This document shows positions 8,360-16,343 of a stretch of DNA of 64,000 nucleotides, one piece after another. The notes below the pieces were generated by a model. It was given only the letters and a program-made list of their open reading frames with translations. It was not told the DNA's origin and searched no databases. The stretch's first letter is position 1. Every line of letters starts with the position of its first letter. Made by a program: the position numbers and the translations under genes. The DNA comes from Planctomyces sp. SH-PL62. Lineage in GTDB: Bacteria; Planctomycetota; Planctomycetia; Isosphaerales; Isosphaeraceae. Where the stretch lies: the NCBI RefSeq assembly GCF_001610895.1, contig NZ_CP011273.1, positions 1,612,001 to 1,676,000 of the forward strand, read 5' to 3'.

Positions 8360-9844
8360 ATGTTCGACGATCTGCAAAAGCGCCTGTCCTCCGCCTTCAA
8401 GCGGTTCCGCGTCAGCGGCGTCTTGACCGAGGCCAACATGAAGGAAGGCCTGCGCGAAGTGCGCACGGCCTTGCTGGAAGCCGACGTCAACTTCAACGTC
8501 GTCCAGGACTTCATGGCCCGCATCCAGGAGCAGGCCGTCGGCGCGCAGGTCGTGAAGAGCGTCCGGCCCGAGCAGCAGCTCGTCAAGATCGTCCACGACG
8601 AGATGATCGCGACGATGGGCCCGTCCGACCCGACGATCCGGTTCGAGAAGACCGGCCCCACCGTCATCATGCTCTGCGGCCTCCAGGGCTCGGGCAAGAC
8701 GACCACCTCGGGCAAGCTGGCGAAGCTCCTGGTCTCCCAGGAACGGCGGCCGATGCTCGTCGCGGCCGACCTCCAAAGGCCGGCGGCCGTCGAGCAGCTC
8801 AAGGTCGTGGGCGAACAGGTCGGCGTCCCCGTCTTCTCGCAGGCCGGGGCCGACCCGGTCAAGCTCTGCCAGGACGCGGTCATCGAGGCCAACCGCAAGG
8901 GGTGCGACACCCTGATCCTGGACACCGCCGGCCGACTCCACGTCGACGACGAGTTGATGGCCGAGCTCGTGCAGATCGAGAAGAAGGTCCGGCCCCACCA
9001 GGTCTATTTCGTCTGCGACGCGATGACCGGCCAGGACGCCGTGGCCTCGGCCGCCGCGTTCAACAAGGCGCTCGAGCTGGACGGCGTCATCCTCACCAAG
9101 CTCGACGGCGACGCCCGCGGCGGCGCCGCGCTGTCGGTCCGGAAGGTGACCGGCGTCCCCGTCAAGTTCGTCGGCAAGGGGGAGAAGCTCGACAAGCTCG
9201 AGCCGTTCGACCCCGAGCGGCTGGTCGGCCAGATGCTGGGCATGGGGGACATCGTCGGCCTCGTCGAGGCCGCGCAGGCCTCCGTGGACGCCGAGGAAGC
9301 CCGCCTCCAGCAAGAGAAGATGGCGAAGGGGAAGTTCGACCTCGAGGACTTCCGCAAGCAGATCATCCAGATCAAGAAAATGGGCTCGGTCCAGGACGTG
9401 ATGGGGATGTTCCCCGGCATGGGTCAGATGACCGAGAACCTCGGAGCCATCGACGCCGACGCCGAGATCCGACGCATCCAGGGCATCATCGACAGCATGA
9501 CGCCCCGCGAACGGAGTCGTCCCGACCTCATCGACATCGGCCGCCGCCGCCGGATCGCCGCCGGGGCCGGGGTCGAGCCCTCGGACGTCTCCGGCCTGGT
9601 CAAGCAGTTCGACGCCATGGCGGCCTTCGTCAAGCAGATGTCCCAGATGAGCATGCTTGACAAGATCAAGGCCATGACCGGCCTGGGACGCGCGGCGGCC
9701 AGCAACCCCACCGCCAAGCTGTTCGCCCCCAAGGTCGGCACCGGAAAGCGACTCACCCCCAAGGAAAAAGAGAAACTCCGCAAGCAGCGCGAGAAGGAAG
9801 AACGCAAGAAGCGTCGCGATCAGCGCGACCAGCCCGGGGCCTGA
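8360..9844 (+). CDS. ffh: signal recognition particle protein Ffh (SRP54)
   Basis: 494 residues, standard for the SRP GTPase that binds signal sequences of nascent membrane and secreted proteins together with 4.5S RNA and docks on FtsY. Domain order is N domain (1-85), G domain with P-loop GLQGSGKTTTSGKL (about 110-123), AADLQRPAAVEQL, LDTAGRLHVDDEL and TKLDGDARGGAALS, then a methionine-rich M domain with MGMFPGMGQM and a second MSQMSMLDKIKAM segment. The C-terminus ends in a lysine/arginine-rich tail. It heads the ffh-rpsP-trmD-rplS order, the classical arrangement apart from the absence of rimM. No SRP RNA gene was recognised nearby. Confidence 0.97.
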   Translation: MFDDLQKRLSSAFKRFRVSGVLTEANMKEGLREVRTALLEADVNFNVVQDFMARIQEQAVGAQVVKSVRPEQQLVKIVHDEMIATMGPSDPTIRFEKTGPTVIMLCGLQGSGKTTTSGKLAKLLVSQERRPMLVAADLQRPAAVEQLKVVGEQVGVPVFSQAGADPVKLCQDAVIEANRKGCDTLILDTAGRLHVDDELMAELVQIEKKVRPHQVYFVCDAMTGQDAVASAAAFNKALELDGVILTKLDGDARGGAALSVRKVTGVPVKFVGKGEKLDKLEPFDPERLVGQMLGMGDIVGLVEAAQASVDAEEARLQQEKMAKGKFDLEDFRKQIIQIKKMGSVQDVMGMFPGMGQMTENLGAIDADAEIRRIQGIIDSMTPRERSRPDLIDIGRRRRIAAGAGVEPSDVSGLVKQFDAMAAFVKQMSQMSMLDKIKAMTGLGRAAASNPTAKLFAPKVGTGKRLTPKEKEKLRKQREKEERKKRRDQRDQPGA

Positions 9845-10029
9845 ATCCGGGCCCGCCTCCCCCGCACACGAGCAAGCATTCCGCCCCAGCCCGCCTCTGC
9901 CGACTTCGAGCACGGCGATCGGCCCCGGGGCCCGTCCCGCAGGACCCTGCATCACCCGACATCGTCCGTCGCCGGTCGTTCCGGCGGGGCCCGATCGGGC
10001 GACCTGGAAATTTCGAGAGGAGACCGCGA

Positions 10030-10374
10030 GTGGTTCGTATCCGGATGAAGTCGATGGGACGCAGGCACAGGCCTTTCTTCAGAATCTGCGCCATGGACGC
10101 CCGCAGCCCGCGCGACGGCCGCTCGATCGAGGAGCTGGGCCACTACGATCCCATGTCGCGGAACCCCGAGACCCAGACGGTCCTCAACGCCGACCGCATC
10201 CGCTACTGGCTGAGCGTCGGCGCGCAGCCCTCGGACAAGGTCGCGGCGATCCTCCGCCGGCACAAGGTCGTCAAGCCCGGCCCGGGCGAGCCCTGGGAAC
10301 TCCCGAAGCCGGTCGCGGCGCCCGAGCCGGCCGCCTCCGCCCCCGTCGCAGACGCCGCCCCGAACGCCTCCTGA
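10030..10374 (+). CDS. rpsP: 30S ribosomal protein S16
   Basis: 114 residues. The N-terminus VRIRMKSMGRRHRPFFRI matches S16, which binds 16S rRNA in the body of the small subunit. The family core of about 80 residues is followed by an alanine/proline-rich tail (VAAPEPAASAPVADAAP) that is longer than usual. The GTG start at 10030 has GAGAGGAGA a few bases upstream. It follows ffh by 185 bases and precedes trmD by 19 bases. Confidence 0.95.
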   Translation: MVRIRMKSMGRRHRPFFRICAMDARSPRDGRSIEELGHYDPMSRNPETQTVLNADRIRYWLSVGAQPSDKVAAILRRHKVVKPGPGEPWELPKPVAAPEPAASAPVADAAPNAS

Positions 10375-10393
10375 CCCCGAAACGGGCCGGATC

Positions 10394-11059
10394 ATGCCAC
10401 CCGCCTCGCCGCCGCTCCGGATCGACGTCCTCACGCTCTTCCCCGGCCTGTTCGAGGGATTTCTGCGCGAGAGCATCGTCGGCCGGGCGCTCGCCAAGGA
10501 GCTCGTCGAAATCCGGTTGTGGGACATCCGCGACTGGGCCGAGGGGCGGCACAAGCAGGTGGACGACCGGCCGTTCGGGGGTGGCCCCGGGATGGTCCTG
10601 ATGGCGCCCCCCGTGGTCGCCGCGATCGAGGCCGTGCGGGCCGCCGCGGAGCCCCCCGGCGGGCTGATCGTCCTCTCCCCCCAGGGGAAGCGGTTCGACC
10701 AGGCCCGGGCCGCGGAGCTGGCCGTCTCGGGACGCCTGACGCTGGTGTGCGGGAGGTACGAAGGCTTCGACGAGCGGATCATCGAGATCCTCAAGCCCGA
10801 ACTGCTGTCCGTCGGGGACTACGTCCTCTCGGGCGGCGAGCCGGCCGCGATGGTCGTGATCGACGCGATCGTCCGCCTGGTCCCCGGAGTCCTCGGCGAC
10901 GCCGAGAGCGCCGTCGACGAGTCGTTCGGACCCGACGGCGGCCTGGAGTACCCCCACTACACCCGCCCCCGCGACTATCGCGGGCTGGCCGTCCCGGAAG
11001 TCCTGCTGAGCGGAGACCACTCGGCCATCGCCCGCTGGCGTCGCGAGCACCGCCGCTGA
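10394..11059 (+). CDS. trmD: tRNA (guanine-37-N1)-methyltransferase TrmD
   Basis: 221 residues. TrmD methylates G37 next to the anticodon and prevents +1 frameshifting. The trefoil-knot SPOUT signatures are present: DVLTLFPGLFEGFL at the start, DDRPFGGGPGMVL, LVCGRYEGFDERI, and VGDYVLSGGEPAAMVVIDA. The short spacing to rpsP (19 bases) shows rimM is not between them. It lies 87 bases before rplS. Slightly shorter than the usual 240-250 residues; the C-terminal end is compact but the catalytic core is complete. Confidence 0.96.
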   Translation: MPPASPPLRIDVLTLFPGLFEGFLRESIVGRALAKELVEIRLWDIRDWAEGRHKQVDDRPFGGGPGMVLMAPPVVAAIEAVRAAAEPPGGLIVLSPQGKRFDQARAAELAVSGRLTLVCGRYEGFDERIIEILKPELLSVGDYVLSGGEPAAMVVIDAIVRLVPGVLGDAESAVDESFGPDGGLEYPHYTRPRDYRGLAVPEVLLSGDHSAIARWRREHRR

Positions 11060-11146
11060 CCGACGCCCCAAGACATTCGCGAAACACCTACAAGAAAGCA
11101 CGTCGCACGCCGGCCCGCCGGATGGGCCGCTCGAAAGGTCACAGTC

Positions 11147-11608
11147 ATGCAGAATCGATTCCTCACCGCGGTCGAACAGGGCAGCATGAAAGAGAAGCCG
11201 CCCAAGTTCGAGATCGGCGACACGGTCGACGTCCACGTCCGGATTCTGGAAGGCGACAAGGAGCGCATCCAGATCTTCAACGGCGTGGTGATCGCCCGCT
11301 CGGGCGGCGGCACGCGCGAGATGTTCGTCGTCCGCCGGATCGTCCAGGGCGAGGGCGTGGAGCGGAAGTTCCCGGTCCATTCGCCCCGCATCGCCGACAT
11401 CGTCGTCAAGCGTTCGGGCAAGGTCCGTCGGGCCAAGCTCTACTTCCTCCGCGAGCGCACCGGCAAGGCCGTCCGCCTCAAGGAGCGCTTCAACACCGGC
11501 GCCGCCCTGGCCGACGCGAAGGCCGCCAAGGCCGAGCGCAAGGCCGCCAAGGTCGCCACCAAGAAGGCCAAGGCCGAAGCCGCCGCCGCCGCCAAAGCGG
11601 CCAAGTGA
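11147..11608 (+). CDS. rplS: 50S ribosomal protein L19
   Basis: 153 residues. The L19 core (about 1-115) shows FEIGDTVDVHVRILEGDKERIQIFNGVVIAR and the GEGVERKFPVHSPRI block, followed by VRRAKLYFLRERTGKAVRLKER. After the core comes an alanine/lysine-rich tail of about 35 residues (repeated K-A-A-K and A-A-A-A-K) absent from most L19 proteins, a lineage-specific extension likely to contact rRNA. It is the last ribosomal protein gene of the block; mnmA begins 67 bases later. Confidence 0.96.
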   Translation: MQNRFLTAVEQGSMKEKPPKFEIGDTVDVHVRILEGDKERIQIFNGVVIARSGGGTREMFVVRRIVQGEGVERKFPVHSPRIADIVVKRSGKVRRAKLYFLRERTGKAVRLKERFNTGAALADAKAAKAERKAAKVATKKAKAEAAAAAKAAK

Positions 11609-11675
11609 TTTCGACGCCGCGGCGTCCCTCCGGACGTCGGCGGCGCCTCCCTTCACCTGGAGCCCCCCCGCCAAG

Positions 11676-12755
11676 ATGCCCAAGCGCGTAGTCCTGGCCA
11701 TGAGCGGCGGAGTCGACAGCTCCGTCGCCGCGCAGATGCTGAAGGCCGACGGGTACGACGTCGTCGGCCTCTTCATGCGCACCGGCTCCCACGGCGAGTC
11801 GGCGGAGCGGCGGGCCAAGACCTGCTGCAGCGTGGCCGACGCGCTCGACGCCCAGCGCGTGGCGGACCGGCTGGAGATCCCCTTCTTCGTCCTGGACTTC
11901 GAACGCGAGTTCGGCCGGATCCAGGACTACTTCGCCGACGAATACTTCGCGGGGAGGACTCCAAATCCCTGCGTGATGTGCAACATCTGGCTCAAGTTCG
12001 GCCGCCTCTGGGAGTATGGCAAGCAGGTCGGCGCCGATTTCGTCGCCACCGGCCATTACGCCCGGATCGCCCGGGCCGCCGACGGGACGACCCGCGTCGG
12101 CCGGGGCCGCGACCGCGACAAGGACCAGTCGTACGTCCTCTCCGGCCTCGCCCCCGAGCTGCTCGACCGCATCCTTTTTCCGATCGGTGCCCTGGCGAAG
12201 GCCGAAGTCCGGGCTCTGGCGCTGGAGCATGGGCTTCCCGTCCATGACAAGCCCGAGAGCCAGGAAATCTGCTTCATCCCCGATGACGACTACCTGGGAT
12301 TCGTTCGCAACCGCCGGCCCGACCAGGAGACCGCCGGGACGCTCGTCGACGAAGACGGCGCAGTGCTCGGCGAGCATCCGGGATTCGAGAAGTTCACGAT
12401 CGGCCAGCGTCGCGGCCTCGGGATCGCGTTCGGCGAGCCTCGCTACGTCGTCCAGATCGAGCCGGCGTCGAAGACCGTGACCGTGGGCCGTCGCGAGTCG
12501 CTCGTGCGGCCTGGCCTCGAAGCCTCCCGCTTCAACTGGCAAGGCCTCGCTCCGCAAGGCCCCGCGCCCTGCCTGGCCCAGATCCGGGCGCGGCATCAGG
12601 CGGTCCCCGCCGTGGTCGAACCGCTGGGCGAGGGCCGGGTCCGGGTCCGATTCGAGGTTCCCCAGCCCGCCGTCGCCCCGGGACAGGTCGTCACGCTGTA
12701 TCAGGACGACCTGGTGCTGGGCGGGGGCTGGATCGATCGCGCCGTCGTCGACTGA
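11676..12755 (+). CDS. mnmA: tRNA-specific 2-thiouridylase MnmA
   Basis: 359 residues. MnmA adenylates and thiolates U34 of tRNAs for Lys, Glu and Gln. It carries the PP-loop MSGGVDSSVAAQML at the N-terminus, the first catalytic cysteine in NPCVMCNIWLKFGRL, the second in SQEICFIPDDDYLGF, and the family segment FTIGQRRGLGIAFGEPRYV before the C-terminal beta-barrel. Full length. Sulfur would come from a cysteine desulfurase such as the one at 3.5 kb. Same strand and probably same transcript as rplS and the following fusion gene. Confidence 0.96.
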   Translation: MPKRVVLAMSGGVDSSVAAQMLKADGYDVVGLFMRTGSHGESAERRAKTCCSVADALDAQRVADRLEIPFFVLDFEREFGRIQDYFADEYFAGRTPNPCVMCNIWLKFGRLWEYGKQVGADFVATGHYARIARAADGTTRVGRGRDRDKDQSYVLSGLAPELLDRILFPIGALAKAEVRALALEHGLPVHDKPESQEICFIPDDDYLGFVRNRRPDQETAGTLVDEDGAVLGEHPGFEKFTIGQRRGLGIAFGEPRYVVQIEPASKTVTVGRRESLVRPGLEASRFNWQGLAPQGPAPCLAQIRARHQAVPAVVEPLGEGRVRVRFEVPQPAVAPGQVVTLYQDDLVLGGGWIDRAVVD

Positions 12756-12787
12756 CCGCGCCTCGCGTCGAAGGGTGCTCGCGCCAC

Positions 12788-13954
12788 ATGACTCGAATCA
12801 GCCTGATCGTTCCGGGGAATCGCGACGAGCCGTTACGCGATGGCGAACTGGCCATCTATCAGCGTTTGCTGCTGGAGCAGCCGGGGATCGACGGGGTCGA
12901 GGTGATCTGGGCGGGCTCCGCGCCAGACGTCCAGGCGGTCCCGGGCCTCCACCCCATCGTGCAGCTCGTCGATGAGGCGGCGAATCGGGTCAGCCTGCTC
13001 CGTCGCGGGCTCCTCGCCGCGACCGGCGATCTCGTCGTGATCCTCGACCCTTCCCGCGAGTACGGGCCCGACGCGCTGCTGCAGGTCCTGGAGCCGATCC
13101 AGTCCGGCGCGGCCGACGTGGTGGTCGGCGTCCCGCGCACAAGCCGAGGCCTGTTCAGCCCGGGGGGCGTGAGGGGCCGGACCCTGAAGATCCTGGGGAG
13201 GCTGGCGCTCGGGACCTCGGACGGGCTCTCGGGCCTGGCCGCGCTCCGGCGTTCCGCCGTCCGATCGCTGGTGATGGAGAACCAGGAGATCTCGGGCTCG
13301 CGCATCCTCCTGGACGTGCTGACCTGGTGCTCGGGGAGTCTGCTGGACGTCCCCGTCAATACGGGTCGGAACGACCAGCGGCGGCTCGACGCCATCGGCC
13401 TGGACGACCTGAGGCAGCTCAAGCGGGTCCTCGACCATCGCTTCGGCACGCTCTCACGGCTCGTCCAGTTCTGCGTGGTGGGCGCCTCGGGGATGTTCGT
13501 CGACCTCTCGCTCTACGCCATCTTCCAGTGGCTGTTCGCAATGCTCGGCTTCGCCGGCCCGCACGACCCGGCGGAGGGCTTCACCTGGCCCCTGTTCGTC
13601 GCCGGCTCGCTGGCCATCTGGGCGGCGATGACCTGGAACTTCCTGCTGAACCGACGCCTGACGTTCAACGACTCGCGGTCGGGCTCGATCCCTCGCCAGT
13701 ATCTCACCTACGCGATCGGCAACGCGCTGGGGATCGCGGTGAGCCTGACGCTCCGGCTGTTCCTGCCGAGCCGCTACCCGTTCTTCGCGAGCCACCGGCT
13801 CGCGGCGGCCGTGGTCGGCATCGTCGTGGCGACCGCCATCAGCTTCTCGATGTCGCGCTGGGTGGTTTTCCGACGCGCTCCGAACTCGGACGTCGAGCAC
13901 AGGACCGTGTCGGAGACTTCGGACGCTTCCGATCAGGAGAGTGCGCTGGCCTGA
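12788..13954 (+). CDS. GT2 glycosyltransferase-like protein fused to a GtrA-like membrane domain
   Basis: 388 residues in two parts. Residues 1 to about 215 resemble a dolichyl-phosphate-mannose-synthase-like GT2 domain (ISLIVPGNRDEP, GLLAATGDLVVILDPSREYGPDALLQVLEP, and a GLSGLAALRRSAV segment). Residues about 225-375 are a GtrA-type domain with four membrane helices (RLVQFCVVGASGMFVDLSLYAIFQW, WNFLLNRRLTFND, YLTYAIGNALGIAVSLTLR and a last helix ending SRWVVFRR). The classical DxD appears only as LDPSRE, so the GT2 half may be weakly active. Such fusions are thought to make or flip polyprenyl-linked sugars. A convergent GT-C glycosyltransferase gene lies directly downstream, which suits a shared lipid-linked sugar pathway. 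Confidence 0.82.
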   Translation: MTRISLIVPGNRDEPLRDGELAIYQRLLLEQPGIDGVEVIWAGSAPDVQAVPGLHPIVQLVDEAANRVSLLRRGLLAATGDLVVILDPSREYGPDALLQVLEPIQSGAADVVVGVPRTSRGLFSPGGVRGRTLKILGRLALGTSDGLSGLAALRRSAVRSLVMENQEISGSRILLDVLTWCSGSLLDVPVNTGRNDQRRLDAIGLDDLRQLKRVLDHRFGTLSRLVQFCVVGASGMFVDLSLYAIFQWLFAMLGFAGPHDPAEGFTWPLFVAGSLAIWAAMTWNFLLNRRLTFNDSRSGSIPRQYLTYAIGNALGIAVSLTLRLFLPSRYPFFASHRLAAAVVGIVVATAISFSMSRWVVFRRAPNSDVEHRTVSETSDASDQESALA

Positions 13955-13974
13955 TCCGATCGAACGGGACGGAA

Positions 13975-15186
13975 TCAGCCCGTCGGCCGTCGCGACCAGG
14001 CGAACGCGGCGACCAAAGCGATCGCCGGGACGATCGGCGCCCGCATGCGCAAGTCGGTCCAGTAAAGCGCGTGTACCGCCGTCAGGCCGACGATCAAGCA
14101 GGGAGCGACGACTCCCGGCCAGCATCGAATCGTTCGCGACGCCAGCCCGAAAGCGAACGCGATCCATAGAGGTATGGTCCAGAGCCCCGTCAGCGCCCGC
14201 GTGCGGAAGCCGTAAGCCCCCGAGGCCGGCGTCGGGCTCCAGAAGGTCGCGAGTCTCGCGGCGCAGGCCCGCGCGAAGGTCCGGGGCTCGCGACGAGCCA
14301 GGGCGACGACCTCGTCGCGCAGGAGACGATCGGCGGCGGGCTCGGCCAGGCCGGCCGTCCGGCGATTGACCTCGTCCCACCAGAGAGACTGCTCACGGCC
14401 CGTCCAAACGGTCCCCCAGGGGGCGTCGAGGACCTCGCGATAGTAGACCTCGTTATTCGCCAGCGCTAGCGTGTAGCCGCCGTGCGTGGTCGTCCAGACG
14501 AACTCGCCGAGGACGATTCGGTTGCGCACGGCCCAGGGCGCCAGCACGACCGCCGCCGACAGCCCGAGCCAGGCCGCGCGCTTGAGTCGCTCGGTTCGGC
14601 TCCCCGGGGCGGCAAACGCCGCAGCGAGCACGGCCAGCCCCGCCCCCGGAAGGACGCTCGGCCGACAGAGCGTCGCGAGGCCCAGCAGGACGCCGCAGCC
14701 GGGGGCCGCGCGACGATCGTCGGCCGAGGCCCTCGCCAGCGCCGCGGCGATCAGGAACGCCGTCAGCGTTTCAGTCATCACGGCCCGAGCCTGCCAGACC
14801 AGGACCGGATCCAGGGCCACGATCAAACCCGCGACGAGCGCCCGGCGAGGCCCGACGCCCAGCCGACGCGCCGCGAGCATCGTACAGCCAGCTGTCCCCG
14901 CGCCGAGCGCCAGGTGGAGGATCGTGAGCCCCACCGTCGGGCGATCGCCCGAGGCCGTCGACAGCGGCGCGAGGATCAAGGGATAGAGCGGCGGCCGATA
15001 GGCCGTCGCCCGTCCGTTCAGCGTCAGCCCTTCCCCCAAGGCCACCGATCGGGCCAGCGGGAGGTAATTGTCCGGATCCTCGAACCGCGCGCCGTCGGCG
15101 AGGATCACCGCCAGGCGGGCGGCGACCGCCGCGAGGATCACCAGCGAAGCGGCCGCGGAGGGTGCCCTTGGATTGTCACGGATCAT
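13975..15186 (-). CDS. membrane glycosyltransferase, GT39/ArnT-like (GT-C fold)
   Basis: 403 residues, mostly hydrophobic, around ten predicted membrane helices. The first periplasmic loop holds the expected acidic pair region (FEDPDNYLPLARSVALGEGL) followed by ATAYRPPLYPLIL, typical of GT-C enzymes that use polyprenyl-phosphate sugars. VLVWQARAVMTETLTAFLIAAAL is the family segment for helix 5. ATG ATC at 15186 is the start. It faces the GT2-GtrA gene, 20 bases apart end to end, so the two may cooperate: one supplies lipid-linked sugar, the other transfers it. Acceptor unknown. Confidence 0.8.
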   Translation of the reverse strand: MIRDNPRAPSAAASLVILAAVAARLAVILADGARFEDPDNYLPLARSVALGEGLTLNGRATAYRPPLYPLILAPLSTASGDRPTVGLTILHLALGAGTAGCTMLAARRLGVGPRRALVAGLIVALDPVLVWQARAVMTETLTAFLIAAALARASADDRRAAPGCGVLLGLATLCRPSVLPGAGLAVLAAAFAAPGSRTERLKRAAWLGLSAAVVLAPWAVRNRIVLGEFVWTTTHGGYTLALANNEVYYREVLDAPWGTVWTGREQSLWWDEVNRRTAGLAEPAADRLLRDEVVALARREPRTFARACAARLATFWSPTPASGAYGFRTRALTGLWTIPLWIAFAFGLASRTIRCWPGVVAPCLIVGLTAVHALYWTDLRMRAPIVPAIALVAAFAWSRRPTG

Positions 15187-15201
15187 GTTGGATCTTAAGC
15201 T
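15173..15201 (+). promoter_or_regulatory. possible promoter of the 2-hydroxyacid dehydrogenase gene
   Basis: TTGTCA (15173-15178), 17-base spacer, TAAGCT (15196-15201). It overlaps the first codons of the divergent glycosyltransferase gene and leaves a leader of about 110 bases before the ATG at 15321. Confidence 0.4.
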
Positions 15202-15320
15202 AAGACGGTGTCCCGAACCCGGGAAAGACGTCCGGGATCGATCCCATGATAGCCGCTCGCTTTCCGGACGTCAGCGACGCATCCTCGGCTCCCTCGCCTC
15301 CTGGCCCCTGGTGATTGCTC

Positions 15321-16343
15321 ATGTCGGACCGGCCGATCGTTCTCATGTTGACGGATATGGATGAATCCGGGATGCGCCTCCTCAAGGAGGTCGCCGAGGT
15401 CCGTCTGGTCGACCCGAGGGATCGCTCGGCCGTCAAGTCGGGAGTCCGCGACGCCGATGGAATCATCACCCGGACGGCCGGCAAGATCGACGCCGAGGTG
15501 CTCGGCTGGGCCACGAAGCTCCGGGTCGTCGGCCGGCACGGCGTCGGCTTCGACCATATCGACGTCCCGGGGGCCACCGCACGCGGCGTCCAGGTCGTCT
15601 ATACGCCGGGCGCCAACACGCAGGACGTGTGCGAGCACGTCATCGCGATGATGATCGGCCTCTCCAAGCACTTCCCGACGATGATGCGCGAGCTGGAGGC
15701 GGGGAACTACGCGGTCCGCACGACGATGCGCGGTCGCGAGATCCTGGGGCGGACGCTGGGCATCGTCGGCTTCGGTCGAATCGGCCGTCGTCTCGGCGAG
15801 ATCGCCCACCTGGGATTCGGGATGCGCGTGGTCTATCACGACATCGTCCAGGCGCCCGAGGAGGTTGAGCTGCGAGCCGGGGCCGTGCGCGTGGGCTATG
15901 AGGAGCTGCTCCGCGCGTCCGATTACGTCACCCTTCACCTGCCGCTCGACGCCAGCACGCGAAAGATGATGAATCGTGCGGCGCTGGCGAACATCCGGGA
16001 AGGGTGCATCCTCATCAACACCTGCCGGGGGCCGGTGGTCGACGAGGAAGCCGTGGCCGACGCCCTCGACGCCCGGCTGCTCTGGGGCTACGGGGCCGAC
16101 GTCTTCGACGTCGAGCCGCCGCCGGCCGACCACCCCCTCATCGGCCGCCGCGACGTGATGCTCACCCCCCACAGCGCGGCGCAGACCGAGGAAGGGCTGC
16201 GGAACATGGCGACGATGGTCGCGCGAGACGTCCTCAACGTGCTCGCCGGCCGCACGCCCGAGAACGCCGTCAACGACCCGACCGAGGTCGAGCGCATCCG
16301 GCTCGGCCTCGGGCTCGAACGGCTTTACCGCCCGGTGGGCTGA
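15321..16343 (+). CDS. D-isomer-specific 2-hydroxyacid dehydrogenase
   Basis: 340 residues. NAD-dependent oxidoreductase of the phosphoglycerate/lactate dehydrogenase superfamily. The Rossmann motif GIVGFGRIGRRLGE is followed about 20 residues later by a strand ending VVYHD. Catalytic residues are recognisable: Arg in NTCRGPVVDEEAV, Glu in VFDVEPPPADHPL, His in TPHSAAQTEEGLRN. No ACT domain follows, so it is not a standard long SerA. ATG 15321 is chosen; a TTG six bases upstream is in frame. Its 3' end overlaps the end of the convergent dsbD-like gene by 19 bases. Substrate not predictable. Confidence 0.9.
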   Translation: MSDRPIVLMLTDMDESGMRLLKEVAEVRLVDPRDRSAVKSGVRDADGIITRTAGKIDAEVLGWATKLRVVGRHGVGFDHIDVPGATARGVQVVYTPGANTQDVCEHVIAMMIGLSKHFPTMMRELEAGNYAVRTTMRGREILGRTLGIVGFGRIGRRLGEIAHLGFGMRVVYHDIVQAPEEVELRAGAVRVGYEELLRASDYVTLHLPLDASTRKMMNRAALANIREGCILINTCRGPVVDEEAVADALDARLLWGYGADVFDVEPPPADHPLIGRRDVMLTPHSAAQTEEGLRNMATMVARDVLNVLAGRTPENAVNDPTEVERIRLGLGLERLYRPVG

